Source of the DNA: an uncultured Oligoflexia bacterium | Lineage (GTDB): Bacteria; Bdellovibrionota; Bacteriovoracia; Bacteriovoracales; Bacteriovoracaceae | Direction of reading: 5' to 3' | Assembly: GCA_937120495.1 (NCBI GenBank) | Contig: CAKZJW010000035.1 | Location: 1 to 64,000, forward strand | Length of the DNA: 64,000 nt | In this document: piece by piece, positions 62,655 to 64,000 of the stretch | How positions within the stretch are numbered: position 1 is the first letter of the stretch | Layout: each line of letters starts with the position of its first letter | The notes under the pieces: generated by a model | The model's input: the letters and a program-made list of their open reading frames with translations, nothing else | Told to the model about the DNA's origin: nothing | The model's database searches: none | Program-made: the position numbers and the translations under genes

Positions 62655-63346
62655 TTGCTGGAATATTATTGTAACCGTCCACTTTATGATCATAAGAATT
62701 CCCAAGTTGGTAATATCTTTGGATTTACTGGAAGAGAGTTTGATGCTGAAAGCGATTTGTATTACTATAGAGCTAGGTACTATAATCCGGCTTCTGGACG
62801 TTTTCTTACAGCTGATCCTATTGGTTTCGCTGGTGGTGATACAAACTTGTATAGGTATGTTAAGAACAACCCTATAAACAGAACTGACCCACTAGGCTTG
62901 TTTGATGGACCAGCAAATAACTCTAATTTAAGTGGGTTGCCAAATACACCTAGTACCTATGACGAAGTAATGCGAATAAGTAATGAAGTGCTGGAACAGT
63001 ACCCTGGAAAGAATAATTACGGTGATGCAATGAGACACTCAATTTGGAGTCAAGGAATGTCTACTGAAATAAATCCTGTTGTCTCTGCTGGTGTAGGGTT
63101 ACTCAATGAGGCATTAGGTGTTACTATTGGAGATAGCACACTTGGTGAAGCTAGAATGGATTTAATTAATAACTTGGAAGGGATTAATTCATCTATAAAT
63201 AATAGAGCAATAAATTGTATACGCATGCTAAGAAGGCTGTATGTTCAAAAGGGTTAAAATCATTGTCTATTTACTTCAAAACTATTGAAGAGGTGAATAA
63301 ATTCCATAGATTAATGAAGAATAATAAAACTTCCATGGCAGGTTGA
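62655..63346 (+). pseudogene. Orphan Rhs C-terminal cassette 3 with DUF6973-like tip, frameshifted
   Basis: From about 62,696 the frame encodes the Rhs core end (SQVGNIFGFTGREFDAES and YYRARYYNPASGRF) and DPLGL, then a tip with GDAMRHSIWSQGM and ARMDLINNLEGI. That RHxxW plus MDLxNNxxG pair resembles the DUF6973 domain of polymorphic toxins. The listed frame ends at 63257, but the -1 frame continues with AKKAVCSKGLKSLSIYFKT to a TGA at 63344-63346, which reads as the natural C-terminus. A one-base deletion near 63,220 probably inactivated it. The core DNA is diverged from copies A and B. No good start codon is visible. Confidence 0.75.
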
Positions 63347-63469
63347 AAAATATAAATATAAAAAATTTATTTTAAATTGATTAAAATGAATTAAATCTTA
63401 TTAAAACCATATTCAAATGAAAAATGTTACATTGCCAACATTCTTCATTGGAGCGGGTGAAGCTGCAAT

Positions 63470-63754
63470 ATGGCAGTCTATACCATTGGATTAAAATATG
63501 AAAAGAAAGATAAGGGTGAAAAGACTTATCATAAGTTATTTGAAGTATTTATTAGTGTCAATTGGCTTTTTTCTCTCCTTTTTTTAGGGGTTTTCGCTTA
63601 TCAATACTTTGGGGGGAGCTATGATGTCGCAGTAGTTTCATTTGATAAGCATTACTTTGTTTATATCAAGCTTTCTTTATTATTTAGTGTTGTTTTTGTT
63701 GCAATAGAAGAGAAAAATAGAAAGAGAGATCTTTTAAGTGAAGATGAGAGGTGA
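63470..63754 (+). CDS. Small membrane protein, candidate immunity for cassette 3
   Basis: The 94-residue protein has two hydrophobic helices (about 28-50 and 65-82) and charged termini. It follows cassette 3 after a 123-bp AT-rich gap. As with the other cassettes, a membrane protein lies directly downstream of the tip. The ribosome-binding site is weak. Immunity is inferred from position. Confidence 0.5.
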   Translation: MAVYTIGLKYEKKDKGEKTYHKLFEVFISVNWLFSLLFLGVFAYQYFGGSYDVAVVSFDKHYFVYIKLSLLFSVVFVAIEEKNRKRDLLSEDER

Positions 63755-63836
63755 GAGAAATCTTTTTAGTACTAGACTGAAACAATTTTTTTTATGCCTA
63801 ATACTACACCAAATTCTGACTTTAGTAACAGCTAGC

Positions 63837-63864
63837 TTGTCCTTCTTACTTATTTATATATAAT
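63837..63864 (+). promoter_or_regulatory. Promoter of the last gene
   Basis: TTGTCC (63837-63842) and TATAAT (63859-63864) with a 16-bp spacer. The predicted start near 63871 precedes a Shine-Dalgarno AAGAGAG and the ATG at 63883. Confidence 0.6.
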
Positions 63865-63882
63865 GATAAGAAAAGAGAGTTT

Positions 63883-64000
63883 ATGAATAAGATAGTTATC
63901 TTAGTGTGCTTAGTTCTTACAATCAGTAGTGCAAATGCGGGTATCTTTTTTGAGCCATTTGCAGGGACAATGGTATCTGGAGAGGCTGAGGATAAAGGCT
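63883..64000 (+). CDS. Secreted or outer-membrane protein, 5' part only
   Basis: The window ends 39 codons into this gene. A signal peptide (MNKIVILVCLVLTISSANA) is followed by GIFFEPFAGTMVSGEA, which resembles the first strand of a beta-barrel outer-membrane protein. It has its own promoter and lies outside the Rhs cassette array. Confidence 0.65.
   Translation, partial: MNKIVILVCLVLTISSANAGIFFEPFAGTMVSGEAEDKG

Noticed and set aside
50383..63346. Type VI secretion-linked Rhs locus
   Set aside because: No VgrG, Hcp, PAAR or EagR-like chaperone gene is visible in the window, and the main protein has a Sec signal peptide.

Overview
The window is A+T-rich DNA from a Gram-negative bacterium. 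It carries lipoprotein signal peptides, predicted outer-membrane barrels, a proteobacterial-type aconitase B, an RpoH-type sigma factor and UmuDC. The low G+C, the many secreted proteins of unknown family and the mix of PrkA/DUF444/SpoVR with proteobacterial housekeeping genes suggest Bdellovibrionota, perhaps a Bacteriovorax/Halobacteriovorax relative. That placement is inference from gene content; no rRNA is present to confirm it.

Positions 1-38,800 are mostly chromosomal core. The prkA - DUF444 - spoVR - SDR operon starts from a promoter whose -35 box lies in a perfect 18-bp palindrome. It is followed by a class IV aminotransferase, two secreted hypotheticals in divergent arrangement, an rpoH-like sigma gene, rpsO, two opposite-strand genes that separate rpsO from pnp, then a run pnp - M16 peptidase - dut - small protein - ferredoxin - POT transporter. 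After that come envelope proteins, an Ntn-type amidohydrolase, acylphosphatase, a HAD phosphatase, acnB, a lipoprotein subtilase, an EamA exporter, a truncated CusA/CzcA remnant with a small Cys-rich protein, and umuDC.

Positions 38,800-45,400 look like a small defence or mobile island. A 3'-terminal tRNA fragment (anticodon CAU, encoded CCA) at 39,518-39,567 marks a probable attachment site. Near it are a minimal nucleotidyltransferase with a small partner, a HigB/HigA-like toxin-antitoxin pair behind two near-identical palindromic operators, a KTSC protein, a large AAA ATPase that appears to start at an ATT codon, and an ApeA-like HEPN protein.

Positions 45,400-64,000 hold a di-heme cytochrome c peroxidase homologue, a 1,209-residue PKD/cadherin-like surface protein, and a 2,318-residue secreted chimera joining a beta-helix, PKD-type repeats and a complete Rhs/YD core. 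Downstream is an array of orphan Rhs C-terminal (toxin-tip) cassettes, each followed by a small or large predicted membrane protein. The first orphan carries a 316-bp segment identical to the main gene's core, in the same reading frame, and is fused to a truncated tyrosine recombinase whose partner gene has one in-frame stop. The arrangement fits Campbell-type insertion of a recombinase-bearing circle into the Rhs core. It predicts a 2,925-bp deletion that would swap the toxin tip of the main protein. This is the most notable system in the window.
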